A stretch of 64,000 bases of DNA from positions 1-64,000 of IMG/VR virus record IMGVR_UViG_3300012984_000014, one strand, 5' to 3'. Below, piece after piece: positions 24,416 to 34,833 of the stretch. The DNA is from a virus. The notes beneath the pieces are model-generated. The model ran no database searches. It was not told the DNA's origin and worked only from the letters and a program-made list of their open reading frames with translations. Each line of letters begins with the position of its first letter. The first letter of the stretch is position 1. A program made the translations under genes and the position numbers.

Positions 24416-26569
24416 ATGGCCAGCGAAGTTACAGAGGTTCCCAGCTTCGAGTTCAGCGCATTCTACTACCCGCAATTGCTGGAGGCGCTGCTGATCTACA
24501 AGCGGATTAACGTCCCCGAGTTGACGGATGAATCCGACGAAGAAGTGAGCATCCAACTTCTGCGCGCCATCGCGCTCGTTGGCCATCTGAACAACGTCAC
24601 CATCGACATCATCGCCAACGAATCGACGTTGCCCACAGCCCAACTTCCGGAGACTGTCCGCAACATGCTTCGGCTAATCGACTACGAGTTGAAGCCGGCC
24701 ACGCCAGCATCCACGGACATTGTGTATCGCTTGGCGCGAACGTTCACGACTTCATTTCAACTCGTGCCGGCCGAAGGCCAGGTGGCGACGCGCCGCGATG
24801 GCGCAGAACCCATCATCTACTTCGAAGCACTTGAAGGCGTCCTGATCGATCGGACGGATCAACTTGGCGCGTGTTTCCTGGAGACGGTCCCCAACGTCAC
24901 ATACACAGACCGGACCGCGGCCGCGAACGCAGGAACTGCGTTAAGCTACAACATCCCCGTCGGGGGCGCCATCTACTTCGGCCACACGTCCGTGATGTGG
25001 GACAAGATCAATATCGCCATCACGGCTCCGGCGCCCTTCACAATTGGCGTTTGGGAGTTCTATGATGGCGACACAAGCGACACACGTCCAGATGGCGTTG
25101 TGCTCGGCTTGGGCGATTTGACGTTTGATCTGACGACACTCTTGGGCACGAGCAACCGTGCCGGGGCGACCGTCCGGATCCGCTTCAACACGTCCACCAC
25201 CTTCGAGGATGTCGTTAGCTACTGGGACGGATCCACGAACGTTGCAACGACGTCTCTGCTCGGCCAGTCCAGCCCGTCCGTGATTCCGTCCGACTACACC
25301 GTTGGAACGAACTGGCAGGAGCTAGACGGAATCACGGATGGAACGGCGCTCCTGGACCAGACGGGCGATCTGGCATTCCTGCTGCCGCAGACGCTCGAAC
25401 GCAACTGGCAGAAGACGACCGTCAACGGCTTCACCGGCTTCTTCATCCGGTTCCGCCTCATCGCCGGGGTCGGGAGCGGGCCGACCATCGGCCGCGTCCG
25501 CATCGACACGGGCAAGCAGTACGCCATCGCGCGCGCGACGCAAGGGCGGACCGTCTCGTCAGAGACGCTCGGAAGCTCGAACGGAACGCAGAACCAGCGC
25601 TTCAACACCGCTCAAAACGGCTTCATTCTCGGCAGCCAGGAGGTCCGCGTTGACGGCGTTGCCTGGACGCTCGTCACCGACTTCTTGAGCAGCGGCCCTG
25701 GTGACAAGCACTACCGAATCGAGCTGGGAGAGAAGGACGTGGCCACCATTGTCTTCGGCGACGGCGTGACGGGCTTCATCCCGAGCATCGGCCAGGGAAA
25801 CCTCGTCATCGACTACCGCTGGGGCGCGAGCGACAACGGGAATGTCGGCGCGCAGACGCTCGTTGTGGACAAGCAAGGCCTCACGTATGTGGAGGCGCTC
25901 TACAACCCACGGACGGCGACTGGTTGGACGGAGGCGGAGGCGAACAGCCCTGCCTCGCTCGCCAAGGCCAAGGTGGCGGGTCCGGCATCGCTCCGGATCA
26001 AGGAAGTAGCCCTGAGCCCGGATGACCTTGTGACGTTGACACAGAGCTTCGTCGACTCGAACGGCTCCGCCCCATTCGGCCGAGCGTTCACGATCGAGGA
26101 GTCATTTGGTCCCAAGACGGTCGAATTGGTATGCGTCGGGCGCGGCGGGGCGCTCGCGTCCAACACGCAGCTCACGGAGCTTTCCACCTACTTTAATGGG
26201 GACAAGTATGCGATCCCGCCTAAAGCCAAACATTTCGTGGCCAATCAGCAGGTGGTGGCGACGAATTTTACCCCGCACCCGATCGACATCGCAGCTACGG
26301 TCTTTGCCCCGGATTCCATCGTGGCCGCGCAGATCCAGAACCGGCTAGCCTCCGTGCTCCAACCCGAGGCACTGAACGAGGACGGCGTGACCTACACGTG
26401 GGAGTTTGGCGCGGACGTTCCTGTGTCGCGCATCATACATGAGATCTTCCGGACGGATCCCGGAATCACGAAGGTGAATTTGGTCTCTCCGGCGGTCGAT
26501 GTAGCAATGGGCGCGCGCGCGCTTCCGACTGCCGGAACGTTCTCCATAACTATGGTTTCTACCAACTAA
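24416..26569 (+). CDS. Baseplate wedge protein gpJ/gp6-like
   Basis: A 717-residue protein. Typical gpJ features are the N-terminal helical part with QLLRAIALVGHLNN and LPETVRNMLRLIDYELKPAT, a beta region with VFGDGVTGFIPSIGQGNLVI and VDYRWGASDNGNVGA-like strands, and PASLAKAKVAGPASLRIKE followed by PDDLVTLTQSF. The late segment IDIAATVFAPDSIVAAQIQN is the usual repeat-like end of baseplate J. It joins wedges into a ring around the hub. It is larger than P2 J because of an inserted jelly-roll-like domain (about 190-370). Confidence 0.85.
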   Translation: MASEVTEVPSFEFSAFYYPQLLEALLIYKRINVPELTDESDEEVSIQLLRAIALVGHLNNVTIDIIANESTLPTAQLPETVRNMLRLIDYELKPATPASTDIVYRLARTFTTSFQLVPAEGQVATRRDGAEPIIYFEALEGVLIDRTDQLGACFLETVPNVTYTDRTAAANAGTALSYNIPVGGAIYFGHTSVMWDKINIAITAPAPFTIGVWEFYDGDTSDTRPDGVVLGLGDLTFDLTTLLGTSNRAGATVRIRFNTSTTFEDVVSYWDGSTNVATTSLLGQSSPSVIPSDYTVGTNWQELDGITDGTALLDQTGDLAFLLPQTLERNWQKTTVNGFTGFFIRFRLIAGVGSGPTIGRVRIDTGKQYAIARATQGRTVSSETLGSSNGTQNQRFNTAQNGFILGSQEVRVDGVAWTLVTDFLSSGPGDKHYRIELGEKDVATIVFGDGVTGFIPSIGQGNLVIDYRWGASDNGNVGAQTLVVDKQGLTYVEALYNPRTATGWTEAEANSPASLAKAKVAGPASLRIKEVALSPDDLVTLTQSFVDSNGSAPFGRAFTIEESFGPKTVELVCVGRGGALASNTQLTELSTYFNGDKYAIPPKAKHFVANQQVVATNFTPHPIDIAATVFAPDSIVAAQIQNRLASVLQPEALNEDGVTYTWEFGADVPVSRIIHEIFRTDPGITKVNLVSPAVDVAMGARALPTAGTFSITMVSTN

Positions 26570-26579
26570 GGCCCCAAAA

Positions 26580-26984
26580 ATGCTTGTAGATGCAATTGCG
26601 AACGCGACTCTGAATGCCTACTTGGGCGCCACCACCATCCTGCCCGCCACAGTCTACATCGGCTTGATGACGTCCTCGCCGAATCCAGACGGCACAGGCG
26701 TGGTCGAGCCGGTCGGAAACAACTATGCGCGCGTGGGGGTGCCGAACAACCCAACCAACTGGCCCGCCGCGTCCGCTCGCATTAAGACTCACGCCTTTGA
26801 TATCACATTCAACGCGGCGACCGGAGTGGGCTGGGGGACCGTGACCCACGTGGGAATCTTCGATGCTCTAAGCGGCGGCAACGTCCGCTTGTACGATGCG
26901 CTGGCCACCCCGCGCTTGATCGCAAACACCGACATCTACAGATTCCTAGCAGGCGGCGCGAACGCACTCAAAGTCAGCTTCTAA
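26580..26984 (+). CDS. Small fibre-like virion protein
   Basis: A 134-residue beta protein with VYIGLMTSSPNPDG, NNYARVGVPN, and VTHVGIFDALSGGNVRLYDA, the pattern of a common phage family found near baseplate and fibre genes. It is a shorter paralogue of the product of 3911-4606. It lies between gpJ and gpI, so it is probably attached to the baseplate periphery. A start at ATG 26580 gives a compact single domain. Confidence 0.55.
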   Translation: MLVDAIANATLNAYLGATTILPATVYIGLMTSSPNPDGTGVVEPVGNNYARVGVPNNPTNWPAASARIKTHAFDITFNAATGVGWGTVTHVGIFDALSGGNVRLYDALATPRLIANTDIYRFLAGGANALKVSF

Positions 26985-26986
26985 AC

Positions 26987-29089
26987 ATGGCGATCTATAA
27001 CGACGGCGCGAACATCAGCAACGGAACCAATGCCATCACTGGCATCGGCTCCGAACGGATGAGCAGCCCTGCGAACATCACGCAGAATGCGACCCTCACG
27101 GCGAATCTGATTCGCACCGTCAACATCAAGAACGTCCGCGCCGTCAGCTCCACACGCATTCGCGTCGAGTTCACACAACCCATCAGCAACAACGCGGCAC
27201 TCGGCGACCCGAGCAGCTTCCTGCTGACTGCTCTGTCTGGCGCGGCCGTATCGATCATCAGCCGAGTCGACACCCCGGACGGCGCGACTGCGACCGCAGT
27301 CGTGGACTTGATCGTGTCCGAGATGACGCAGGGCGTCAGCAACTACCAATTGCAGGCGTTCGGCCTCTTCGCTCCGGACGACTCGCCTATTTCCAATGGG
27401 CCATTCACCTTCAACGGCCTAGGCGTTCCGCCGAAAGTGCTGGTGGCGTTCGCTCCCGACGCGAACAGCGTCACGGTTCAGTTCACAGAGAAGGTCCTGG
27501 ACATCGGTTCGCTCCGCGTCACCAGCGCCTACGTCTTCAACGATGGCCTCACCGTCACAGGCATCCTGAGCGTAGATGCCAGCAGCGTGACGCTCAAGAC
27601 CTCGAACCAGATACCGGGCCACCTGTACACGCTGACGATGAGCGGGGCATGGTTCGACAACTCTCTGAACCAGCTCGTCAACCCGGCCGTTTCGTCGATG
27701 CTCGGCTACACGCCGGCCGTGACCAAGAGCGCGCTCTTATCGCTCAAAATGTACAACTTCCTGATCGAAGGCCTGCGCGACAGCGATCAAAACGAGGGCA
27801 ACCAGTTCCTCGAACGCTTCCTGATGGGGCCGCAAGCCATATGGGCCGCGACCATGCAGACCATCTTCGACCTCCCGAACCTCTGGGACATCTCGACCAT
27901 CCCGGACGATCTGCTTCAGTACCTCAAGCGGATCGTTGGTTGGACACACGACCTCGACAACATCACGGACGGTCTGGACCCGGCGACGCTCCGCCGGCTA
28001 ATCGCTGCGTCGGCGCGCTTCTGGAAGGAGCGCGGGCCCGAAGAGACGATCAGCAACATCCTCGCGCTCACGACGGCCGCGCGCGTGTACGTATTGAACT
28101 GGTTCGACCTTCGCTTCATTCTCGATCAGACCATCCTCGGCGAGGAGCACCTCGGAACTGACCCGTGGGTGCTCTCGACGCCGGGCGAAGGCGACCCCGA
28201 CAGCCAGACCTACAACATCAGGATCGTGGACGACGGGAGCCTGAACCACGTGCTCGTCCGGAACCTCGCCAAGTTGACGCGCCCCTCCGGCGAGCGAATC
28301 CAGATCAATTATCTAGGATTCCTGGACCGTTTCGAGTCGGACGGCGACGAGACTCAATGGGCATTCCAAACAAATCCATTCTTTTTGCACTCCGTCGTCG
28401 ATGGGGCGTTGAAGTTCACGTCGCCCGCCAGCACCTCGCAACGCGCGCTCGTGAACGTCCCCAACAACCAAGACTGGACGCGCCAGGTAATATCTTGGAC
28501 TTTCCGCACGAGCATGTGCAACCCGCAGCTGCTATTCTACGTGGTGGGCGACACCTCGAATCCAGCGGCAGTACAAGATTACTATTACGTTTCCATCAAC
28601 ACCGAGAGTCACACCACAGACCCCAACAAAATACGCTTGATCAAGCGCGTCGCGGGTATCGACACGACGTTGGTGACCGTGAACACGTTGACGGCATACG
28701 GTGAGCCGTTCCGGATCAACGTCGTCTACACGATGCGCGTGGTGGTCACTCCGGTGCTCGAAGGTAGCACAGTCAACTCCATTTCTGTCCTCTGGGACGG
28801 CGAGCCGATCATCAACTACATTTCGGATTCGACTTTCACCCAGGGCTCGATTGGATTGAACCTCGTGACGGGCATCTTCGCCGCAACCGATTTCCAGCTA
28901 AACGAGCTGGAGATGTTCTTCCTCCCGCGCGCGATAGACATGATCGATCTCGGAAATGTAGTGACATCAATCGTCCCGCAGCCTGTCATACCCCCGACAG
29001 CGCCGATCGGTCTTCCACTCGGGGCGCTCGTGAATGGGGGCGGCATGCAATTAGTAAATAACTCTGGCCAAGGTTTGGTGCGCGGATGA
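26987..29089 (+). CDS. Baseplate protein gpI-like with N-terminal Ig and C-terminal LamG-like domains
   Basis: A 700-residue three-part protein. Residues 40-235 hold two SwmB/Ig-type domains (TRIRVEFTQPISNNAALGD, SVTVQFTEKVLDIGS). Residues 250-440 resemble P2 gpI/tail protein I: ERFLMGPQAIWAATMQTIFD, IPDDLLQYLKRIVGWTHDLD, LRRLIAASARFWKERGPEET. Residues 470-660 look like a concanavalin/LamG sandwich (FLDRFESDGDETQWAF). gpI connects baseplate wedge and fibre. The extra domains make it much longer than P2 gpI, and they may bind the host surface. Confidence 0.7.
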   Translation: MAIYNDGANISNGTNAITGIGSERMSSPANITQNATLTANLIRTVNIKNVRAVSSTRIRVEFTQPISNNAALGDPSSFLLTALSGAAVSIISRVDTPDGATATAVVDLIVSEMTQGVSNYQLQAFGLFAPDDSPISNGPFTFNGLGVPPKVLVAFAPDANSVTVQFTEKVLDIGSLRVTSAYVFNDGLTVTGILSVDASSVTLKTSNQIPGHLYTLTMSGAWFDNSLNQLVNPAVSSMLGYTPAVTKSALLSLKMYNFLIEGLRDSDQNEGNQFLERFLMGPQAIWAATMQTIFDLPNLWDISTIPDDLLQYLKRIVGWTHDLDNITDGLDPATLRRLIAASARFWKERGPEETISNILALTTAARVYVLNWFDLRFILDQTILGEEHLGTDPWVLSTPGEGDPDSQTYNIRIVDDGSLNHVLVRNLAKLTRPSGERIQINYLGFLDRFESDGDETQWAFQTNPFFLHSVVDGALKFTSPASTSQRALVNVPNNQDWTRQVISWTFRTSMCNPQLLFYVVGDTSNPAAVQDYYYVSINTESHTTDPNKIRLIKRVAGIDTTLVTVNTLTAYGEPFRINVVYTMRVVVTPVLEGSTVNSISVLWDGEPIINYISDSTFTQGSIGLNLVTGIFAATDFQLNELEMFFLPRAIDMIDLGNVVTSIVPQPVIPPTAPIGLPLGALVNGGGMQLVNNSGQGLVRG

Positions 29090-29922
29090 GCAACGTACAT
29101 TCGGAACAAGGGCAAGCGGACGGCATCCACATCGTTTCCGCTTTCACGTACGCCAACGACGCTGCGCGCTTGGCCGATGTTCGAATTGCTGCGGACGTGG
29201 GGAAGATCGCTGTCCAAACGGACCCGGATCAGCCTTCATATTGGGTATTGGACGCCGCGCCCAATTCGTGGCGTCGCATCATGATCTCGCCATATAATGA
29301 CACAGGATCTGCCATGGATCGTGGTTTGATTGCCTACCAGGCGAGCGCCGATGCCAATCCCGCTCGCTTGATGGGAAAGAAGTCGCGCGGAACATTCGCT
29401 CTTCCATCCGACATGAGCGCGGGCGACCTAATCGCAGAGTTCATCGCCAACGGCCGCTTGTCCGGAGCGTTCTCTGACCGGAGTTATCTTCGCACGTCGA
29501 ACTTTGATGTGAATGGAAATGCCAAGTTTTCTCTTGGGCTGTATGATTCCGTGGCGTTGCGCGAGATCACGAACACCTTGGCGACTCGGATTCAAACGGC
29601 AAACGCGAACCCCACCACAGGCCTGACGATTACGATGGCCAACAACAACAGCATCCTCTCGTATGCAGCGCGTTGGCGCGGAATCGACACCGCGAACAAA
29701 ATGGTATTTATGGAGCAGATCGGCGCTTATCGTCGTGTTGCCGCAGGCGCTCCTGTAGTTTTTGGAACGCCTAACGACGTCTTCCCGATCACCAAAGACG
29801 ACGCGGCAGTCGGCACACCAGGAATCGTTGTCTCTGGAAACAATCTCCTGATTCAAGTGACTGGAAAGGCCCTTACCAACTACACATGGGATCTGGAATT
29901 CACCTGGCGCGAGATGTTCTGA
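29086..29922 (+). CDS. Tail fibre protein
   Basis: A 278-residue protein directly after gpI, coupled by ATGA. The N-terminal 80 residues (HIVSAFTYANDAARLADVRI, GKIAVQTDPDQPSYWVL) match a short domain found at the start of many phage fibre subunits. The rest is beta-rich and ends TNYTWDLEFTWREMF, an aromatic end common in trimeric fibre proteins. Adjacent genes encode further adhesion proteins. Confidence 0.6.
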   Translation: MSNVHSEQGQADGIHIVSAFTYANDAARLADVRIAADVGKIAVQTDPDQPSYWVLDAAPNSWRRIMISPYNDTGSAMDRGLIAYQASADANPARLMGKKSRGTFALPSDMSAGDLIAEFIANGRLSGAFSDRSYLRTSNFDVNGNAKFSLGLYDSVALREITNTLATRIQTANANPTTGLTITMANNNSILSYAARWRGIDTANKMVFMEQIGAYRRVAAGAPVVFGTPNDVFPITKDDAAVGTPGIVVSGNNLLIQVTGKALTNYTWDLEFTWREMF

Positions 29923-31046
29923 TGCTTGAAGTTCAGCCCTATCATATCGGTCGCGCGCGCATCGTCTACTCCTTCGATCGGAAGTTGTATGACCGCGCAA
30001 CACGCGCGAGACGTTGCCAGCCATTGGGCCTAGGTGGATGTTTCGGTGGCGCGGCGCACGCCGCGCTAGTCTCGGGATTCAACGGACAGATTGCCAGCCT
30101 ATTCCCAGGCGCCGCGCAGGTGTTGCAGTCCGATCTTGGACTGACGTACGGCAGCCAGCCAAAAGCAACCGGAACGACGCCCCCGGTGACGACATTGAGC
30201 GGCTCGTTGAGCGCCACGCCCGTGCCGATTTGGTTCAAGTGCACGACGGCCGGCGCAATCGGCAGCGGCGCCCTATTCTCCGCGTACGTTGACGGCGTGG
30301 GAACAACGCCCTTCGCGACCGGGATATCCCCGCTCGCAGGCTCACCCGTGGCTCTTTCCGGTCCATGCAGCGGCCTTTCGATCGCCTGGGCCGCGGGTTC
30401 GGCGGCGCTGGATAACATTTGGAAGGCCACAGGCTCAGGCCTTGCAGACCAGACCGTCAACGGTAAGAACGCGGCACAAGCCACAGCCGCGAAGCAGCCG
30501 ATCGTGACGATAGGAATCAACGGCCGGGTCGGGCTCCTGTTCGACGGCGTGGACGACACGTTGGACGCGGCGAGCTTGACGCTGCCAGCGCCAGGCACGA
30601 CTCCGACGTTTCATTGGGCTGTTTGGCGCAAAGTATCGGAGCCGGGCGGTTCGTCTGTCCACTTTGGCGACATGGGACTGATCGCCCACGCGCTCTTTTG
30701 TCCGTCCGGTGGCACCAGCTTCCAGACTTGGAACGGTATCTACGGCCCCCTGTCCAGCCTCACGATGGGCCAGTGGATGCGCACCGAGGCGATTTTTACG
30801 AACAGCACGAGCGACTATCTAAAGTCTGGTTCACTATCGGCGGTAACCGGGGTGAACGCGCTGAACTCTGCGTCGCCTGGTGGCTATCAGATCGGCAACA
30901 GCAACAACAGCGTGGGGAGATACTCCAACATGGAGCTGCTCGCCCACGTGATCACGCCGTACCTGCCGAGCCCGACCCAGCTCAGCGCTGCATCTGCAAA
31001 GATCAACTTGTCTACGGGCTACGGGCCCGGAGCGATTGCCGTTTGA
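29922..31046 (+). CDS. Tail adhesin with LamG-like domain
   Basis: A 374-residue protein starting at ATG 29922 over the upstream stop. Residues 190-350 have a concanavalin-type sandwich: GRVGLLFDGVDDTLDAASLT, HWAVWRKVSEPG, QWMRTEAIFTNS and GYQIGNSNNSVGRYSNME. Residues 40-165 are a second beta domain. It probably helps receptor recognition as a fibre-tip or side protein. No catalytic motif is visible. Confidence 0.55.
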   Translation: MLEVQPYHIGRARIVYSFDRKLYDRATRARRCQPLGLGGCFGGAAHAALVSGFNGQIASLFPGAAQVLQSDLGLTYGSQPKATGTTPPVTTLSGSLSATPVPIWFKCTTAGAIGSGALFSAYVDGVGTTPFATGISPLAGSPVALSGPCSGLSIAWAAGSAALDNIWKATGSGLADQTVNGKNAAQATAAKQPIVTIGINGRVGLLFDGVDDTLDAASLTLPAPGTTPTFHWAVWRKVSEPGGSSVHFGDMGLIAHALFCPSGGTSFQTWNGIYGPLSSLTMGQWMRTEAIFTNSTSDYLKSGSLSAVTGVNALNSASPGGYQIGNSNNSVGRYSNMELLAHVITPYLPSPTQLSAASAKINLSTGYGPGAIAV

Positions 31047-31061
31047 AATTGGAGTTTCAAA

Positions 31062-34000
31062 ATGCCCACTGGATCTAAGACCCTTCTCATGAACGCCAAG
31101 CAGTTGCTTGGTTTCCAAGACCTCGGGCTGCGTGGCTTCACGGCGCTCCGCAACTCGCACATCGAAGCGACCCAAGCGCGCTGGGACGTCGATGGCGTGT
31201 TCAACACCAAGTTGTCGATGGCTGGGAGCGCCCCGAACGCGCTTCTGATCTTGGGTTCCTCGAAGGCGACAGACGGGCTCGGGCACGTTCTGAACATCCA
31301 GTCCGCGTACCTGCAATCAGCCCTCTTCGAAAACTCGGTGTCCATCAACTACTACGTTGGCCTGATGTATGCAGAGATTCCGGCGGGCATCCGGATCAAC
31401 CCGCTGACGGGCAAGCCGCAGTTCGATTCGTACGTGGAAGAGGTCGGTTTCCAAGCCGCGCCGAACAGCGTGGTGGACAACGGCAACGGCACGATGACGA
31501 TGGTCATCGACTCCGTGACCGAGGTCGGCGTGTCCAACGCCGGGCGTGTCGTCCGCGTTTGGAAGGTGGCGCCAGCGGACGGCGGAACCACGCTCAGCAT
31601 TGCACTCGAAGAGGTCACGAGTGTCTTCACCGGCGGCCAGAACAAGATCACGACCGCGGCAAAGTTTGGCCAGACGACCATCAGCACGGTCGCGGCGGAC
31701 TATCTCGTCACCGTCATGGGCCCGCGTATCTCGCGCAATACTGACCTTAGCGCCGTTCCGGGCGTTGTGTTCATCGGCACTGTCGTGGGCAACGGTGCAA
31801 CGCCTTCGACTTTTAGCAATGCCAATCAGACGCTGCTGAAAACGTTCCAGGATGCGACACAAGTCGCGTACGCGCCCACAGGTTGGCTCAGCCCGGGCGC
31901 CACTACGGTTCAGCTCGCGCTTGATACCATCGTGTCGGGATTGGGAGATACGGTCTCCACAGGGACCTCCGGCGCATCCAAAGTTGGTGTCTACTCGGCC
32001 GGGTATTCGACCGTTGCCACGGGTGGGATTGGGAACGCCGCTGATTCTACATACACCGCGGCGGCGACTATTGCCGACATACTTATTGGAATAAACACGA
32101 TGGCTCGCCGTCGCCAATCATTCCAGACCAAGAATGATACGAACGGCACGAGTCAGCCGGCCGACGACGCGGCGAGCGTTGATCTGGCAAATCAGATCGC
32201 GACATCCAGACCGCAATGGCTTCGCGCGCTCGCCAATTCGGGGACAACGCCTTACACAATCTCCAGCGACGTCCCTGCTGGCCCTGGACAGGGCAGCTAT
32301 TTCATGGGCGAGTTCAACGACCCGACCCAAGCAAATTCGCATCTTCGGAAGACGGCGATCAAAATAACAGGTTCCAACCGTGCCATCAGCCTTGGAAAGT
32401 GGCAACGAGTATGGATCGACGCAGCAGCCGGATTCGCGGCTAGGTTTGGAGGGACAGGAAACATCCAAGCAGGCATCTTGGAAGACTTTGGCGCAAATGG
32501 CGGCGCGATATGGATGGAGCCTACCATTTCTCCAACAGCGGTCGATGCGCCAACAAATTGGAGGAACGGTGTAATAAAGCCCAAGGCGAGCGAATCGAAG
32601 TGGGGCGGATCCTCGATCGTTTATGGCAACACCAACAGCGGTTGGGTTTGGCACGTCATGGAAAAGTTGCTGGTGTACGGCAACGACACGACGCAATCGG
32701 GAGGAGCTCGAAACGGAGCGATCCAATTCAGTTTCCGTATGGACGCGCCACTCGCCGCAGCATCTGTTTCCCTTCAAGGTAGACCTTTGGTTTACCGCGA
32801 TTGCGTCTTTGTTTGCCAAGACACTGGAAGCCAAGGGCTAATTCTGGTCGAAGGCACACAACAAGTAACATTTGATAATTGCAAATTCTTTGACATTGCC
32901 GGTCGAACTATCGACAACCCGTTGTTCTTCGTCAACGCTAGCGGCGCGCAAGTACGCCTGAAAAATTGCACGTTCTTCTCGCCGGAAGGACGTTGCCTGG
33001 CAACAAATCAGTCTTCCGGAATTCACATTGACGATTGCACATTTGTCGCTGGAATCGGCGGCTCTTCAACATTGACGGCGCCGCAAGTGCTGGCGATCAA
33101 CGGCGGAGATACTCCGCAACCGTCGACCATCCGTGACTCGCGAATATACCTCGGGACGGCAGTTTTCCGGGCAAATGCGACGGCTACAACCACGCCTCTA
33201 GTTGCCTTCTATGGGACCACGGTGACGGTGCAGAATCTCAGTGTAAAGGTAGATTCTTCGGCCACTGATCTGGGATGGGCAAAGATTCTGGACGTGTTGG
33301 TTAATTCCCAAACTGGGCAAGGATCCTTGGGAGTATTCGAGAACATCACGCTGGATTGCAACTCTGTAAAGGCGAACGCAACGAGCAGCAACAACGTCGT
33401 TTCATTGAGCGCCTCCGCCACTCCCGACTCCAGCAGGCTCGAAGTGAATCACTTGCTGATTCGAAACACACAGATCAACGTATCTGCTGGGAATTCCAAT
33501 GCTTGGGTGTCCGTCGGAAACGGCGTTGTCGGAACAGACTGGCTAGTCGTTGCGTCCACGACACTTCCGACGAACAAGATCGGGTCTCTGATCAAGATCT
33601 CAGGGAACGCCAATACTCTCAGAGACATCAAGATCGGGCGCGCCCGATACGCGATGTCCAACAACAACGGCGCGATCCTAGTAATCGGCGACAATAACAA
33701 GATTTCAGGCATTTCAGGCGACGAAACATTCAACGCTACGGCAGGAAGCGGAGGGGCAACTCAGTACCTCCTGTCCATCGTAGGTAATCACAATGCTCTG
33801 CTTGAGGTCGACGTGACGATGGGAGCTGATTCTAACGCAATCGCCAACTTCGTTGGCAGAGACAATTCGCTCTGCCTGTCAACGTTGTTGGCCACCGCGG
33901 CATCCGGGCTCGTTCCGGTCAGCTTTTCTTCCGGCCGTCGTTGCAGATTCGTCAACAACACGTTGCATTGGAACGGGACGACAAATGTTGGCGTAAACAT

Positions 34001-34127
34001 GACTACTCTCGACTCAATCATCGACGACGTTACCATTTATCGTTCGGCCGGTGCGTCCGCGGGTTGGAGCAATGCCGCTTCAGGCAGCGTCACTGGCACT
34101 TGCGCAATTTTGTCGACTACCCTCTGA
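31062..34127 (+). CDS. Large tailspike with parallel beta-helix
   Basis: A 1021-residue protein and the largest of the fibre genes. Residues 1-235 form a virion-attachment and beta domain. The middle has short strands. From about residue 570 on the chain shows beta-helix turns with repeated N and short hydrophobics: VTFDNCKFFDIAGRTIDN, VRLKNCTFFSPEGR, IHIDDCTFVAGIGG, MSNNNGAILVIGDNNKIS. This is typical of right-handed parallel beta-helix tailspikes. Host binding, and possibly polysaccharide depolymerase activity, is likely. A catalytic pair cannot be identified by eye. GGAG precedes the ATG. Confidence 0.7.
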   Translation: MPTGSKTLLMNAKQLLGFQDLGLRGFTALRNSHIEATQARWDVDGVFNTKLSMAGSAPNALLILGSSKATDGLGHVLNIQSAYLQSALFENSVSINYYVGLMYAEIPAGIRINPLTGKPQFDSYVEEVGFQAAPNSVVDNGNGTMTMVIDSVTEVGVSNAGRVVRVWKVAPADGGTTLSIALEEVTSVFTGGQNKITTAAKFGQTTISTVAADYLVTVMGPRISRNTDLSAVPGVVFIGTVVGNGATPSTFSNANQTLLKTFQDATQVAYAPTGWLSPGATTVQLALDTIVSGLGDTVSTGTSGASKVGVYSAGYSTVATGGIGNAADSTYTAAATIADILIGINTMARRRQSFQTKNDTNGTSQPADDAASVDLANQIATSRPQWLRALANSGTTPYTISSDVPAGPGQGSYFMGEFNDPTQANSHLRKTAIKITGSNRAISLGKWQRVWIDAAAGFAARFGGTGNIQAGILEDFGANGGAIWMEPTISPTAVDAPTNWRNGVIKPKASESKWGGSSIVYGNTNSGWVWHVMEKLLVYGNDTTQSGGARNGAIQFSFRMDAPLAAASVSLQGRPLVYRDCVFVCQDTGSQGLILVEGTQQVTFDNCKFFDIAGRTIDNPLFFVNASGAQVRLKNCTFFSPEGRCLATNQSSGIHIDDCTFVAGIGGSSTLTAPQVLAINGGDTPQPSTIRDSRIYLGTAVFRANATATTTPLVAFYGTTVTVQNLSVKVDSSATDLGWAKILDVLVNSQTGQGSLGVFENITLDCNSVKANATSSNNVVSLSASATPDSSRLEVNHLLIRNTQINVSAGNSNAWVSVGNGVVGTDWLVVASTTLPTNKIGSLIKISGNANTLRDIKIGRARYAMSNNNGAILVIGDNNKISGISGDETFNATAGSGGATQYLLSIVGNHNALLEVDVTMGADSNAIANFVGRDNSLCLSTLLATAASGLVPVSFSSGRRCRFVNNTLHWNGTTNVGVNMTTLDSIIDDVTIYRSAGASAGWSNAASGSVTGTCAILSTTL

Positions 34128-34132
34128 AAGGT

Positions 34133-34519
34133 ATGATTTTGAACATGGAAAAACTAGTAGCACTCATCGGCATTGGAGTAGGTGCAAGCATCTGCTTTCT
34201 GATCGCTAGTCTATCGGCGTGCAGCCTCTTCAAGACCAACGAACCGCTATATCCATCTGTGGTGAAGTGCCTCCCGCCGACGCAAGAAGCGGAAGACGTC
34301 GTGAAGGGCATCCTGCTTTCGGGGCTCGATGGCTACAAGCAAGCCTTGGACGACGCGGCGCTGAAGTACGGCCCAGGCGTCGTGCTGTGTATCGTCAACA
34401 GCCTCGTGTCCGAATGGGGCAACCCAGGATCGCCTGCACGCGAGAGCAAACGAGCGCAGGCTGCCAAGCTACGTGGCAGCGAGTTCCTGGCAGAGCACCC
34501 CGCGAAGGTCGAACATTGA
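34133..34519 (+). CDS. Small lipoprotein, possible outer-membrane spanin-like
   Basis: A 128-residue protein if read from ATG 34133; TTG 34139 and ATG 34145 in the same frame are alternatives with better spacing from GAAAGG (34126-34131). All starts give a signal peptide (VALIGIGVGASICFLIASLS) ending in LSAC, a lipobox, so mature Cys should be lipidated. The mature part is helical with LSGLDGYKQALDDAALKYG. Lipoproteins after the fibre genes can be o-spanins or superinfection-exclusion proteins. Neither can be proven here. It overlaps the next gene by TTGA. Confidence 0.5.
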   Translation: MILNMEKLVALIGIGVGASICFLIASLSACSLFKTNEPLYPSVVKCLPPTQEAEDVVKGILLSGLDGYKQALDDAALKYGPGVVLCIVNSLVSEWGNPGSPARESKRAQAAKLRGSEFLAEHPAKVEH

Positions 34520-34833
34520 TCAGGACGCTCGCTGTTCTGGTTCTGTCAGCGGCGACGATGTGCACCCCGGCTTCCACGAAGTCGGGGACGCCTCCGCCTC
34601 CTGACGTCTTCGTTCCGCCCGTCACAACCTCGGACGCAGGCCGCGCCGACGCCGGCCCGCCCGGGCTCTGCCCCGACGCGCGTCAGCATCTCGTCGAGAT
34701 GGGATGCCCGCCCGCGGAGAGCTACTTTGGTGAGTGGGAGACGACTTGCGCGGGGAAGTCGGACGGCCAAGAGATCGCCAAATGCATCTTGGCGAAGAAT
34801 GTTTGCAACGAAGCTCACGCTTGCGAGGAATGA
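34516..34833 (+). CDS. Small exported Cys-rich protein
   Basis: A 105-residue protein from TTG 34516. The N-terminus LAVLVLSAATMC is a short signal peptide. The Cys is in the right place for lipidation but the preceding residues are not a classic lipobox. A Pro/Asp/Ala linker (PPPPDVFVPP, DAGRADAGPPG) follows, then a small domain with five Cys (LCPDA, MGCPP, TTCAG, AKCIL, NVCNEAHACE), which would form disulfides outside the cytoplasm. The DAGxxDAG type of linker is common in myxobacterial exported proteins. Function is unknown. Confidence 0.45.
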   Translation: MIRTLAVLVLSAATMCTPASTKSGTPPPPDVFVPPVTTSDAGRADAGPPGLCPDARQHLVEMGCPPAESYFGEWETTCAGKSDGQEIAKCILAKNVCNEAHACEE